In this document: one piece after another, positions 22,401-34,119 of the stretch
Layout: every line of letters begins with the position of its first letter
How positions within the stretch are numbered: the stretch's first letter is position 1
From: Euborellia annulipes
Lineage: Eukaryota > Arthropoda > Insecta > Dermaptera > Anisolabididae
DNA length: 64,000 bases
Assembly (NCBI GenBank): GCA_023213315.1
Contig: JAKCPI010004326.1
Coordinates: forward strand, 1-64,000
Direction: 5' to 3'
Program-made: the position numbers and the translations under genes
The notes under the pieces: model-generated
Database searches by the model: none
Told to the model about the DNA's origin: nothing
What the model saw: only the letters and a program-made list of their open reading frames with translations

Positions 22401-23407
22401 TTTATTTTTTAAGATATTTAATAAAATATAGATACATTTTTCAGGAGTCAAATTAAAAAATAATGACAAATCAATTACTTTAGTATTACACCAAAAAACG
22501 GGGTGGTTGCTGTTAAAGAATTAGAAAATATGATAAAGTTGAAAGAATTAAATTTTGGAGGAAAGGAGTTTTTAATTTGTAATTCGTTTTTGTCATAATT
22601 TTCTTTCTTTTATGATGGAAAGGAAAGCCTTTCAATAGATTAATTTTTTGAAGTTTTAAGATCATAAATGAAAGTGATTACTTTTCTTGATCTTGCAATG
22701 TGGGGCGCCATTTCAAATAGAATTTTATTTGCATAAAATGTCCAAATTCAGAAATAGGAAATTGAGTACTATTTCCACTAGAGTAATAATGATAAATTCA
22801 TTAACTTAAAATTACAGTCAACTTTGGAAACTTTTTTCAATTGAAAAGTAATTTTGGCACAAGCTATAGTGCTTAATTATTCAAATTAAAAAAATAATAA
22901 ATAGAATAGGTAGAACAAAATGAATTTAATTATTTAAATAAACAAACAAAAAGCATAAATAAATTGGAGAGAGCGGCATCAATAAAAGACAAAAGGAGCA
23001 GCTGCCATTAATATTGATCCTACTCCATCTCGGGGTGACCTGGCCGCGAGCCAGAGTCCTGTGGGTCATTCATTCCGACGGGTCCTCCTTTTCGCTGTTT
23101 TTTTATTATTTAACTCTCTCATTTTAGTTCACCCCAGGATGTTTTGTATAAAGAATTTTCATAGATCGAAAAATATCTCTTACTGAATTCAAAGGTGTGT
23201 TTTAAACAGAAAAAGAAATGAGTCAAGCGAATGAAATCACTAAGAAAGAGATGGATGGCTTTTAACATTTTAAAAGCTATTAAAGGAATTCTGTTAAATA
23301 AAGAAAATATTAATGTGATTATGAAATGCTAATTATAATAATGAATGAAAAATTGTCAAATGTCACTTTTCATTCATTTTGTTTTAATATGCTTTTTTAT
23401 ATTCACA
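22401..23407. other. Unassigned; GC-richer patch near 23000-23095
   Basis: The patch with CTGGCCGCGAGCCAGAGTCC stands out in composition but has no convincing frame or repeat match in the window. The rest is AT-rich. Confidence 0.35.
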
Positions 23408-23520
23408 ACGCCTACGTAAGCCCGTAGTTGGTAGCGTGCCTACCTTCTATACCGAACATCGCGGGTTCGGATCCCAGGTAGTCCGATGATTTTATTTAAG
23501 CCATTTGGATACCAAATGTA
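23408..23520 (+). mobile_element. SINE-A head fragment
   Basis: AGTTGGTAGCGTGCCTACC (A-box region), GCGGGTTCGGATCCCAGG (B box) and the hairpin TTTGGATACCAAATG, then truncation. The A-box variant matches the copy at 52.3 kb. Confidence 0.8.
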
Positions 23521-23697
23521 TCGTCAGTCTTAATTTGAATAGGAATATTCTCATTCAAATGTTAGATGGAATACCTAGAGTGTAGACCTATGTGTTGCCT
23601 ACCATTCAACCTTAATTTTTGGAACTATAATGTAAGTGCCGATGTGTTTGATAAATAACAAAAAAGATTAATTATTTTATTCATTAATATTATAATG

Positions 23698-24195
23698 AAA
23701 AATCTGGTGTGACTGGCGAAAATTATGGTAATGAAAGTGTTGTGCTTGTCACACCAGATTTTTCGTGTCGAAATATATTTAGTTCCCGATAGTACGGTCC
23801 ATTTGAATTCAGATAAAAATTTATAAGTATGGGAAAATATTTATATTTTGTTATCATGGCAACCATTTCTCCTATCTTTCCTATGAAACACAAGAGTAAA
23901 GTGGTGTTCAGAAGATTTCAATCGCAAAATGAGAATATACATTTTAAAGAGCATCTAAAAAATAATTGATTTTTGAATTTAAAAAAAAATCGTTGGAGCA
24001 AATTTTGAGAAAATCGAAAAAAAAAACTGAAAAACTACATCAGTAAAGTACTAGCACTCTTTGGCCGATTTTGATTAAAAGCTTATTTTTCCGGTCCCGG
24101 GGGTGTTTAACTTATATATAAAATTTCAGCCTCATAGCTCAATTCCTTCATGCTTAAAATTGAACACACACACCCCCCCCTACCCACACCCCCCC

Positions 24196-24247
<52 letters not shown>

Positions 24248-24401
24248 ACAGACCATGTCGCGAAAACCACTTTTTTGGATTCAGGGGACCTCAAAACGTG
24301 AAGATCCATCAAAATCTCGACATCGAATTTTTTTGACATGAATCCAATACTTTCTCTCTATATATATATTACATATATACATAGGTAAGAGAAAGTAAAA
24401 A
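23698..24401 (-). mobile_element. H element, nearly complete (subfamily 2)
   Basis: Runs from the hairpin end (AAAAATCTGGTGTGACTGG; inner part shortened) to GGTAAGAGAAAGTAAAAA. It shares CCGGTCCCGGGGGTGTTTAA and AGCTCAATTCCTTCATGCTT with the copy at 43961-44655, marking a subfamily separate from copies with ACGTGACACGAAGC. Its microsatellite has expanded to a long (CA)n. Confidence 0.9.
24168..24244. repeat. (CA)n microsatellite with C runs inside an H element
   Basis: About 22 CA units plus CCCCCC runs sit exactly where other H copies carry GTCTGT or GTGTGT repeats. Open frames of poly-Thr/His or Cys/Val across it are artefacts. Confidence 0.9.
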
Positions 24402-24737
24402 TAGATATTAAATTACAATTGGAGAATTTTAAATTTATCTTACTTGTTAGAGTAGCATTAAATGGACATGTATTTAGGGTGAGAATGATAAATAGCGAAA
24501 TGTTTAATGTTTAATTTAGGTAGAATAGGCTTTTATAGTGATAAATAGAGCCGAAAATTTTTATACAAATTGTTTTAGCGTTAGTGAAAAAAATAGTCAA
24601 TTAGTTTAATTTAATATAAAGTTGACAAACGGGGAAATTAATTGATGACTAATGCTGAGCGAGGCTGGGTCATCTTGTCTAGTTTATAATTTTTTAATTA
24701 CAAAGTTTAAAATAAAATTAAGAGAAGTGATTTTTAC

Positions 24738-25417
24738 TTTTTACTTTCTCTTACCTATGTGGTATATATGTAATATATATATAGAGAGAAAGTATTGGAT
24801 TCATGTCAAAAATTCGATGTCGAGATTTTGATGGATATACACGTTTTGAGGTTCCCTGAATCCAAAAAAGTGGTTTTCGCGACATGGTCTGTCTGTCTGT
24901 CTGTCTGTCTGTGTCAGTGTGTGTTCAATTTTAAGCAAGAAGGAATTGAGCTAGGAGGTTGAAATTTTATATTTAAGTTTTGTACCCTCCTGGACCGTGA
25001 AAATAAGCTTTTGAATCAAAATCGGCCAAAAAGTACTAGTACTTTACTGATGCACTTTTTCAGTTTTTTCGATTTTCTCAAAATTCGCTCCAACGATTTT
25101 TTTTTAAATTCATATATCAACTATTTTTTAGTTGCTCTTTAAAATGTATATTCTCATTTTGTGATTGAAATCTTCTGAAGACCACTTTACTCTTGTACTC
25201 CATAGAAAAGATAGGAGAAATGGTTGCCATGGTAACAAAATATAAACATTTTGCCATACTTATAAATTTTACATCTTGAAAATCGAATGTACCGTACTGT
25301 CGGAAACTAAATACATGTCGACACAAAAAATCTGGTGTGACAAGCACAGAACACAACTTTCGATTACCGAAGGTAAGAGAAAGTTGTGTGCTGTGCGCCA
25401 GTCACACCTGATTTTTT
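24738..25417 (+). mobile_element. H element, complete
   Basis: TTTACTTTCTCTTACCTATG start, AT palindrome, (GTCT)n at about 24887-24910, TACTAGTACTTTACTGATGC block, CATGGTAACAAAATATAAAC, and the terminal hairpin ending near 25417. It lies head to head with the previous copy, only ~340 bp apart. Confidence 0.92.
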
Positions 25418-25491
25418 TATCTTGTTTTTTTTTTTTTTTTTTTTTTTTCTTTATTATCAAAGTTTTTCTTTACTTTTATCTACTCTTTCAA

Positions 25492-25702
25492 CCAAACGTC
25501 GCGGGTTCGGACCCAGGCAGTCCGATGATTTTATTTAAGCCATTTGGATACCAGATGGCTTAAATAGAAAATGCCTGAACCCCTAATATATATATATTAA
25601 TTACAACGGTTATCGTCTAAAGTCTTAAATGGCCTGCGTTGCCGAGAAGACTGTGTGAATGTGTGTGTGAGGGTGAGTGTGAATGAGAAAAAAAGTGTGA
25701 AT

Positions 25703-25735
<33 letters not shown>
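25492..25735 (+). mobile_element. SINE-A copy lacking the A box
   Basis: Starts at AAACGTCGCGGGTTCGGACC, then the hairpin, TGGCCTGCGTTGCCGAGAAG, GTGTGAATG repeats and a poly-A run of about 28. A long T-run at 25425-25448 precedes it. Confidence 0.82.
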
Positions 25736-25738
<3 letters not shown>

Positions 25739-26046
25739 ACTCTTTCATTATTATGCAAAGAGTAATACAAGAAAAAATCTAATTTCAAATTTTTTGAGGG
25801 TGAATGTATCATTAGAAGTGTTATTTATTACTGAATGTTATTTTACTGGAGGTGCCTAGCTTAAGATTCAAACAATGTAATAAAAAAATAAATCCTAAGC
25901 AGTTTATAATTCCCGGCCATTTTTCTTGATTAGGATATGTATGATCTGTGATTAGGACTATGGGTTGTCAGGATTGATAGGGTTTTTGATTTAGTAGAGA
26001 ACATAAATAATTTTGTTACTACTCTTATTATTTTATATTTTGTTTG

Positions 26047-26501
26047 CTAGAAAGTTGAAATTTTATATAGGTACCCCTGGCACGTGACACGAAGCTTTTT
26101 GAACAATATAGACTAAAGAGTACTAGTACTTTACTGATGCACTTTTTTTTTTTTTTTTTCGATTTTCTCTGAAATTTGCTCCAACAATTTTGATTAAAAT
26201 TCAAATTTATTATTTAGATGGTATTTAAAATGTATATTCTCAATTTGCCATGGAAATTCTCTGAAGACCACTTTTACTCTTGTACTTCATAGGAAAGATA
26301 GGAGTAATAGCTGTTATGGTAACAAAATATAAATATTTTCTAATAATTATAAATTTTACATCTTGAATTCTAATAAATCGGCGGAAACTAAATATATGTC
26401 GACACAAAAAATCTGGTGTGACAAGCACAGAACACAACTTTTGATTCGAAGGTAAGGTAAATGAGTAAGTTGTGCTGTGTGACCAGTCACACCAGATTTT
26501 T
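26047..26501 (+). mobile_element. H element, 5'-truncated
   Basis: From AGAAAGTTGAAATTTTATAT through TACTAGTACTTTACTGATGC, CTCTTGTACTTCATAGGAAA and the hairpin end at about 26501. The left terminus and microsatellite are missing. Confidence 0.85.
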
Positions 26502-26947
26502 AACTATGAATAGAGAAAAAGATAGGCATGTAGCAGTTATAATAAAGATAAAGAAAATAAACATTGTGAGTAATCATCGCATCAAAGAGAGCTGTGGTTC
26601 CTTAAGAGTGTAGTGGACTTGAGTAAAGTGTCCTCATTCAAAAAATGGGCTGGCTTCTTCAAATATGAATCAATTAAGAGATAGAACGAGATATCTCAAT
26701 TTTGAGATTGATAATATTTATCAATGCAAATATAATATATTCCTCATTACTAGAGACCGGATTTTAAGCAAATGTGCTTATTGCTCAATTTTATAAGCAA
26801 CCATTAGATATTTAATTTCTATACGAATTAGGAAAAACTAAGTGCATCAGATTGCATTTTTTTTATGCTTTTTTTTTGCTTTTTTTGAGTCTTCATGCTT
26901 TTTCCCTTTCATGCTTATATTTGAACTTATTTTACGAATATTTATAA

Positions 26948-27000
26948 TTTTTTTTTTTTTATTGAAAAACACACTTTTTCCCATTCACACACGCATACAC
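26948..27000 (-). mobile_element. SINE-A tail fragment
   Basis: A T-run and ACACACTTTTTCCCATTCAC match the reverse of the GTGAATG tail. It is cut where the hAT-like element at 27001 begins. Confidence 0.55.
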
Positions 27001-27185
27001 CAAGGGCGTATAAGGAGGGGGAGGGGCCCGCCCCCCAAAAAAAAAAAAATTTCAAAAAACTGCCGCAGTGCGAAAAAATATAGCCCTGGAAAAAAAATTT
27101 TTTCATCAGGGTGAAAAAAAATTTGGTTCCGCAAAAACAAAATTTTTTGCAATTTTCTTTAAAAAAAAATTTGTATACGCCATTG
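27001..27185. mobile_element. hAT-like MITE (CAAGGGCGTATA ends)
   Basis: The inverted ends CAAGGGCGTATAAGG and TTGTATACGCCATTG resemble the 59726-59981 element. The inside has GGGGCCCGCCCCCC and ATTTGGTTCCGC, a module shared with other hAT elements here. A TSD is not evident. Confidence 0.6.
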
Positions 27186-28445
27186 GTATGAGTAAAAATT
27201 GCTTATTAGATGCTTTTTTCAACTTTTATGCTTATTTAACAACTTATTATTCAAGATTTTTATGCTTTTTTAAGCACTTTTCTTCCATTTTTTTATGCTT
27301 TTTGTCCGGTCTCTACTCATTACATATTCATTTTGATTTCCGTAATTGCATTAAATCAAAAGATGATCCACTCCTTTCTTTTCTTTTGAAAGGTTTTCCT
27401 TATTTAAAATTATAATTTAATAATTTTGTAGCTCTTGTTCTATGGAAAAGAAACACGATTCTCATCTCATAGTCTTTATACAAAATAGTATTTATATTTT
27501 CCTCTCCTCCCCCCCTCCACCCTCCAAAGCTTCCTTTGTCACCCCTGATATAACGTCAGTGCTTATATTTAACTAAAACTTTTGCACCAAGTCGTTTTCA
27601 AATAGAATTTTAATAAATAGGAAGACCTTTTATTATGAACTTTGCTTATTGTTATTAGGTGACATTCTAGAAAAGAGGATTCAGCAATATTTTTTGCTTA
27701 CTCTTTCATTTTTCTTATGACGTTTTCTAGACTGATGACTGTGGCTTATTGATTGAATAATAATAAAAAAATGTTATAAAAATGAATATATGTTAGAAGA
27801 AATTTTCATTTCTTTTTTTTTTACATACGGTAATGTATATTAGGGTATAAAAAATTGATTTGCTCTTCAACGTAAAAAAATAATCATCGCTTTTATAAAC
27901 TAGAAGGTTTCAAGAAGTATTTATTTAAGAAAAATTCCATTAAAACTTAAAAGAAAACGAATGTTTTGATCCAATAATAGAAAATGAGATATTGGGGTTA
28001 TCCCATGAAACAAGGATACAAATATAATGCAATATTTTCTTTTAAATGTAAGGACTTTTTAAAGGATTGCTTTTTTTTTTATTTTATTATTTTAACGTAA
28101 AATTTTGACATAATATTGGTATTGAACTGAGATTGTCATAGATGTAACAACCTTTATAATCTTAGCTGAATTGTACCTGAAGAAGGCCATATATTGGTAT
28201 ATTATCTATGTGATTTGATCAATTTTTTGCATACAGATCTGCATACGGTAAAAGTCCAATTTACTTCAGTAAACCTAAGTTATAATTATTCTAAAGCAAC
28301 GAGTATTTTGTTTTGGACGATAGCTTGTTCTAAATGTTCCGGACAATTTATAGAATAAATTAGAGGTATAATAAATTAATTAAAATGTTTAAATTTACCG
28401 ATTCGTTTATTTAGTTAAAAAAAAAAATATTAATTTTCATTTGTC
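27186..28445. other. Unassigned stretch
   Basis: Several ATGCTTTTT words near 26865-27310 suggest a diffuse repeat. TGTACCTGAAGAAGGCC near 28167 resembles half of the hammerhead-like motif, but its GAAA box is absent. No gene was seen. Confidence 0.35.
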
Positions 28446-29028
28446 CTATATTAAAATCAACTGACTAAATAAACAAGCTTGATGGGATGAAAGAAATGGA
28501 TATTGCCAATCAATAGTCGAATCTGGGTCATCTAATGGGTCCGAAATCTGGTTTATAAGAACATCAAGAAGATGATTTGATTTTAGAAAATATAAAACTA
28601 ACGAGATTTTATCATTCAATGCAATTTTTGTTTGAATGTTATCAGAGCGAAACTTTGAATAAATAAAATAAATCCCTGGACATATATTGAACAATTCCAG
28701 AAAAACCATATATAATTTTTTATAGATTTCTAGAACATATTTCAATTGTATATCTAACTCATTGATAACAGTGTCAATTGAAAAACGGGAAAGAAAAATA
28801 TATGATGGAAATTATTTATCGAATATTTTCAGACAGGTGAAGACTTGTGAATTGAAGGCAATTTTATCAAAGGAAAAGCGAGACACTTCTGGTGACAACT
28901 TAAATTCCTCTCATTAACCATAAACCATTATTTATTAGAGCCCTAAACAAGTGAATGAAATATTTGAATTCAGCAGGGAACAACAAAGTTGTGATATTCA
29001 TCTCTACTTGTTAGAAACCAGAGACTAA
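28446..29028 (-). pseudogene. Broken protein-like segment, copy 1
   Basis: Three consecutive minus-strand pieces look like protein. The first starts at ATG 29001 (MNITTLLFPAEFKYFIHLF...) and stops at 28900. After a change of frame, a second (SPEVSRFSFDKIAFNSQVF...) runs to a TAA at 28812-28814. The third continues in the same frame as the second, past that stop, to about 28446, including ISDPLDDPDSTI. The amino acid mix is balanced and not low-complexity, unlike chance frames here. The stop and frame change suggest a pseudogene, or exons whose introns I cannot place. No family is recognised. The block 28510-29028 is repeated at 29775-30298. Confidence 0.35.
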
Positions 29029-29774
29029 TGCCCAGTTGCACCAACATATCTCAAGTCTCAAGATCGTCTTAGATCTTACATTTGAACTTAGAGTGTTGCA
29101 CCAACATTTAATTCGAACTTAAGTCCTGATTTTGAGCTTACATCTCAAGTAGTCAAATTTGGCGACTTAAGTCCCTCTCAGCCTGAATTCGTAACCTAAA
29201 AGGAGAATTGTGACATTTTATCTAATCAACTATCTATATCATCCCTTAGAATATATATTTTTTTTTTTAATTAATCAATCTTATTGTATTATTTAAAAAA
29301 AAAAATTATATTTTCATACTGCCTGTCAAGAATTTTTAAAAAATTTACCAGGTATATTTATATTATATATAAAAAATTCGAAATAAAATTTGTTGAAGCA
29401 TAGACGGTGTGTAAAAGTTTAAACTGTTTTTAATCGCTATAAATTGGTTTTTACTTCAAGATAATAATAGAAAACGTGAATATTGGTGTGGATGGAGCTG
29501 ATCGGAGGTGAAGATTTTGATGTTTGCATAATGTTATAATTGACAGAGAAGGTTTTGAACATAACCTCGTATTTTCAAAATATATCTGTCAAAATTCAAT
29601 ATGATTTTAAATAAATATATTAAATATATTTTTACTGTTAAATTTATTAATATATTAAATTAAAATATTAGCCTAAATTAAATCATTAATTTGTTTATTA
29701 ATTAAATAAACCCATTATTAAAAATATAATATATTATATTAAATATTTTAAATAGATATTAAAAATAATAGATT
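29029..29774. other. Spacer between duplicated segments, with GTTGCACCAACA repeats
   Basis: AGTTGCACCAACATATCTC (29033) and GTGTTGCACCAACATTTAA (29094) form a short direct repeat within a probable MITE fragment also rich in AACTTAAGT-type words. The remainder is AT-rich. Confidence 0.4.
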
Positions 29775-30298
29775 TCAATAGTCGAATCTGGGTCATCTAA
29801 TGGGTCCGAAATCTGGTTTATAAGAACATCAAGAAGATGATTTGATTTTAGAAAATATAAAACTAACGAGATTTTATCATTCAATGCAATTTTTGTTTGA
29901 ATGTTATCAGAGCGAAACTTTGAATAAATAAAATAAATCCCTGGACATATATTGAACAATTCCAGAAAAACCATATATAATTTTTTATAGATTTCTAGAA
30001 CATATTTCAATTGTATATCTAACTCATTGATAACAGTGTCAATTGAAAAACGGGAAAGAAAAATATATGATGGAAATTATTTATCGAAATATTTTCAGAC
30101 AGGTGAAGACTTGTGAATTGAAGGCAATTTTATCAAAGGAAAAGCGAGACACTTCTGGTGACAACTTAAATTCCTCTCATTAAGCATAAACCATTATTTA
30201 TTAGAGCCCTAAACAAGTGAATGAAATATTTGAATTCAGCAGGGAACAACAAAGTTGTGATATTCATCTCACAGTACTTGTTAGAAACCAGAGACTAA
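29759..30298 (-). pseudogene. Broken protein-like segment, copy 2
   Basis: 29775-30298 repeats 28510-29028 almost base for base. Differences include one extra A in the CGAAATATTTTC region, a four-base insertion (CACAG region near 30270) and single changes. The same protein-like frame reaches ISDPLDDPDSTI and then diverges, because the duplication ends there. The extra A adds a further frameshift, so this copy is at least as broken as copy 1. Confidence 0.35.
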
Positions 30299-31177
30299 AT
30301 GAATTATTAAAATTAATCAAGAAAATATTTAATAAAAGCTACTCTCATTACCATAAATGTATTTTCAAATAAAGAAAATAATATTTTCTAATTTTTCTAA
30401 TTTTTTTATTGAGAAGAAGATAAGATATATATTATTAAAATTCAAGAAGAAAAAAAATCGAAAATTCATTTGACTTTCTGTATCTCAGACAGTATAAATC
30501 CTATTGTATTGGGACCCTTCCAGTAACTAAAATATCAGGCTCAATATTTTTTTTTTTTTTTTTTTTTTATTAATTTGTTTAGAGCTCCTCTAGAGTGTTA
30601 ATTTCTAGGAGTTGTGCATACCTTCGCTCTGGGACAAAGAACCGAAATAGCTATTAGTGATTAGATTCCCTTCCTTCCAGCAAACAAATGACGATTTATT
30701 CAACGTCATGGAATCAGTCTAAAGCAAACTCAATCATCTCTTTGTGTTTAATACTTGTATGTTTATATATATTTTAATTATCTAATCCATCTGCCTAAGT
30801 AATTTGGGTAGCTTATATTTGCTTTCTTTATTATAAGACTTTAAATTAAAAAAATTAAAAAAAAAGAACATATGAGATGATTTTGCAACGATGACGAATA
30901 TTGAGACAAAAAATAAACAGATGAAATAATAAAAAAGACACGAATGTTTACGTTCTGAACTTCCTTATTATAAGTCGATTACCCTGCCTGCTGACTCACC
31001 TAAAGAGAGAGAGGAAGGTGACATAAGTAGCTGGGACTTAGGAAAATTTTCAGAATGGTATATATGATAAAATGAAAAAATATATAATTAAAAGTTTGGA
31101 GGGATAAAAAAATCGTTCTATCCTACCTCTTTCATTTGGAAATTGTTTTATATAATTCTACTATATATACAGTATTA
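30299..31177. other. Unassigned stretch
   Basis: Contains a T-run of about 22 at 30548-30569 and AT-rich sequence. No gene or shared repeat was recognised. Confidence 0.4.
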
Positions 31178-31342
31178 AAGGATAAACAGTAATAACGAAG
31201 GTTAGTCTATTTGAAAATTATTTATTCTCTGGATTATCGATTTCGATACGAAGTATCATCATCAGGTACGCTAAAAATGTGAAAAAATCAGTTACATTTG
31301 TGAAACATAGATTTAGGACATTCGTTATTACTATTTATCCTT
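31178..31342. mobile_element. Small inverted-repeat element with hammerhead-like core
   Basis: The 22 bp ends AAGGATAAACAGTAATAACG... and ...CGTTATTACTATTTATCCTT pair with one mismatch. Inside, the minus strand at 31265-31241 reads CTGATGA, a perfect GATAC-TTC-GTATC hairpin, then GAAA. This is the clearest hammerhead-like core in the window. Confidence 0.6.
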
Positions 31343-31419
31343 CAGCTAATTAATTAAAATAACGAAATATGGAGAACTTTTTCAAGAATATATCGCCTGC
31401 TGAGAATCATAGTGGCGAA

Positions 31420-31672
31420 CATGGGCGTAGCCAGACTTGGGGACCCCTCGTTAGGGCGAAAGGGGGGGTTGCAATTAATATATACATAGATTATTAATTA
31501 TTTATTTAAATAAAAAAAAAATTAAATTAATGTTATGGATTGGGGTGTTAAAAAAAAATAATTCCCAATGGGAAAAATATTATATATTTGTTTGTTTGTT
31601 TTTTCAATTTTTAGGACAAGCCAGGGGGGGGGGGGCAATGGCCCCTACCTGCCTCCCCTGGCTACGCCCATG
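31420..31672. mobile_element. hAT-type MITE with 8 bp TSD GTGGCGAA
   Basis: Perfect 15 bp ends CATGGGCGTAGCCAG / CTGGCTACGCCCATG, flanked by GTGGCGAA at 31412-31419 and 31673-31680. G tracts lie near both ends. It is a second copy of the 14777-15009 family. Confidence 0.93.
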
Positions 31673-31680
31673 GTGGCGAA

Positions 31681-32247
31681 AGTCCGAAAAATTCAATTTT
31701 TGAGTTGAGCGTACTACCAAACGTTAGACGATATATACAGTAGTTTAAAACTTAATAAAAAAACTTTTCAAATAGAGATAAATGAACCCAATGAGAGAGA
31801 AATAAATGAAATCTTAAAGTATAAGCTTTTTATAGAATCCTAAGTAAATAATACGTATGAAAAAGATTTTATTTATTTACCTTAAAATAAAAGATATAAA
31901 GAGGAGTTTGTTTCCTAGTCAAATAGAAAAATGAATGAATCTTGAACAGTTAAAATGATTAATTTAATAATGATACATGTACTGTACAAAACAGTTCACA
32001 CAATCGACATGACACAACAATGAAAAGAAAAAAATAAAAGCTTTTAGAAAGTACGTTTTGAAGAGGACAAAATTACTTTTAAATTTAAAATAATTATTAT
32101 TGTATTTATATTAGAGTCTAATTGTTGAGTTGGATATGAAACAAGACACTTATTATGATTGTGGAAATATAATAAGATTATAACGATTTTTTTTATCAAA
32201 CATATTGCCTCAGTTAACAAAAACACTAATGTGAAATTTAAATAATA
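31681..32247. other. Unassigned stretch
   Basis: Contains the GCGTACTACCAAACG word shared with 20743. Otherwise AT-rich, with no gene. Confidence 0.35.
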
Positions 32248-32333
32248 GCGGGCTGGCCTTGAATACCAAGGGTCGCGGGTTCGGGTCCCAGGCAGTCCGA
32301 TGATTTTATTTCAGTCATTTGGATACCAAAGGG
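32248..32333 (+). mobile_element. SINE-A fragment (B box and hairpin)
   Basis: GGTCGCGGGTTCGGGTCCCA, GGCAGTCCGATGATTTTATT and a broken hairpin (TTTGGATACCAAAGG). Both ends are truncated. Confidence 0.75.
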
Positions 32334-33593
32334 ATTTTCGAGTCAATCTCATTGATGAATCAAATTAATTTGCATTTTGACTGATCCTGCTCTATTCTTC
32401 AGCCACCATTGCATACATTTTTCTTACAAAATTAAAATTATCAACTTAAGGAGTTTTGAGTAAGTGCAGATACCACTCAAAGTGGATGCAAAAGAGCAAT
32501 TCGCTTTACAAAGGAAAAGGCGCTAAAAAGCATTATCTCTACTCAATGATATAAATTAAAATCAGATTCTAACTTTGTCAAAACATCACAAATCATTTCT
32601 TTCTAGTATCAATTCTCTAAATGTGTCTGAGGTCATGGAATAGAAGAATGTGACCCCCAAAAGGAGTAATTCACCACCGAATAAGTTTTACGATTTTCCG
32701 GTGGAGATAACTTTGCCAAAAACACGAAGTGTCCAATGTGGATGAATTATAAAATGCAATGAATGGGAAAACTTCACCTCTTTCCTCTTTGGATCCTCCG
32801 GAAACCCCACCCGGATCGATACATGGTCAATAGTGATTGGTTCCGGAGACTACGAAAAAAAGAACATTCTAGACTTAAAGATGTGACACATTTTCTCTGA
32901 TCGTATGTCTCTCTCAATTGAAAAAAGGGCAGACGGACATGAAATGAATGAAGGATAACCCAAAAAAACGGAAGCAAAAAAATTTAGTGACACCAATGAA
33001 GATTAACATTAAAAAAAAAAGATTAAAAGAGTTCTTTTTAAATTGGAAAAAGAGACGCTTGTCTATTTAATTTTATCCCTGATAATGTAGCTATTATTAT
33101 AAAAAGATCTATTTACATTTCAGGGAAATCTCTAATTTATTATTTAAGATAAGAAATGTAATTTTCAAATGAAAACGGAGGATACCATCATTTCTGATTT
33201 TTGGACCATCTTATTTTAGATTCAATTAAAGTAATGCGTGGGCGCGCTTGGTCGTAAACAATGTCCGGCGGCTGGGTGTGTTATCGCCCCGGTGGGGCAT
33301 TAACACCGAAACAAAACGGCCAGCAACCAAAACGGACATGCATAATTAAAGTTAATGCAGCAGCATCCAAGATCTACTAGCGGTAAAAGATGAATTACTT
33401 TCAGATGAATTAAATTCTTACAATAAAATATGTGGATATGTATATTTGTTTATTGATTTCTCACTAATATTAATGGGTCATTGGTTTTCAAAATTCAGTT
33501 CACAGTAAAGTGCTTTATTCTCATTTATTAAAAATTCTAACAGTCTTGCCAGCTAAAAAACAAACTCTCCATACTTTATATCCGTAAAATTTT
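32334..33593. other. Unique stretch with GC-richer patches at 32640-32960 and 33236-33370
   Basis: The 33236-33370 patch (with ATGTCCGGCGGCTGGGTGTG and CGCCCCGGTGGGGCATTAAC) can form a short hairpin and matches nothing else here. It may be a conserved non-coding element or UTR. The 32774-32977 minus frame has no recognised domain. Confidence 0.35.
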
Positions 33594-33808
33594 TCAAAGA
33601 GAAACAGAATATATAATAAAAATAAGAAAAGAAAATAAAAATGAATTCCAAGGCCATTTCAGAGCAAGCACAAGAGCAGCAATGAACATAGCAAAGGTTG
33701 TTAGCAGTGAAACATACGGTAAAAAAAAGAAATAGTGGAGTACCCAATCCAAAACGCAGCTCGCGTGCGGAAGGTCTTCCGGTGGGACCAAGGAAGCGCT
33801 TAAGAAAC
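33594..33808 (-). CDS. Candidate internal exon with two hydrophobic segments
   Basis: On the minus strand a strong acceptor (TTGCTTCTCCCACCCTAG, AG at 33810-33809) is followed by an open frame reading FLSASLVPPEDLPHASCVLD and then WVLHYFFFLPYVSLLTTF, a second hydrophobic run AMFIAALVLALKWPWNS, and a stop near 33594. The hydrophobic runs could be membrane segments. A GTATGT donor inside (after FFFLP) could shorten the exon. A TGA lies upstream in frame beyond the acceptor, as expected for an intron. No family is recognised, and a chance frame in T-rich sequence remains possible for the second half. Confidence 0.3.
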
Positions 33809-33810
33809 CT

Positions 33811-34115
33811 AGGGTGGGAGAAGCAATTCAGCTTAAAATACGTTAACCGCTAGCCTAGCGCAGAAAGAAACAATTTGTGGTTCAGTATTTATTTATACTA
33901 TTTCTTCAAAGAAAAAAGAAATTTATAAAATATCTCGATATACTTATTGCTACCTTAAATGACAGTTAAAGATAAGGGTCCATTCAAAAGGTTATTTGAA
34001 GGTATAAATAGGAGCGATTTAGCAGCGAGTATTTCATTCATTTAAAAAAAAAATCATTTATAAAAAAAAAAAGAAAAAAATAGCAAGCTTATAGAAATTA
34101 ATGAAGGTGTAAATA
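33811..34115. other. Short unassigned stretch
   Basis: Contains a CGTTAACCGCTAGCCTAGCG inverted motif near 33840 and A runs near 34043-34080. No gene was seen. Confidence 0.3.
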
Positions 34116-34119
34116 TACT

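Noticed and set aside
24103..24341. Open frames of poly-Thr/His and poly-Cys/Val
   Set aside because: They read through a (CA)n microsatellite inside an H element.
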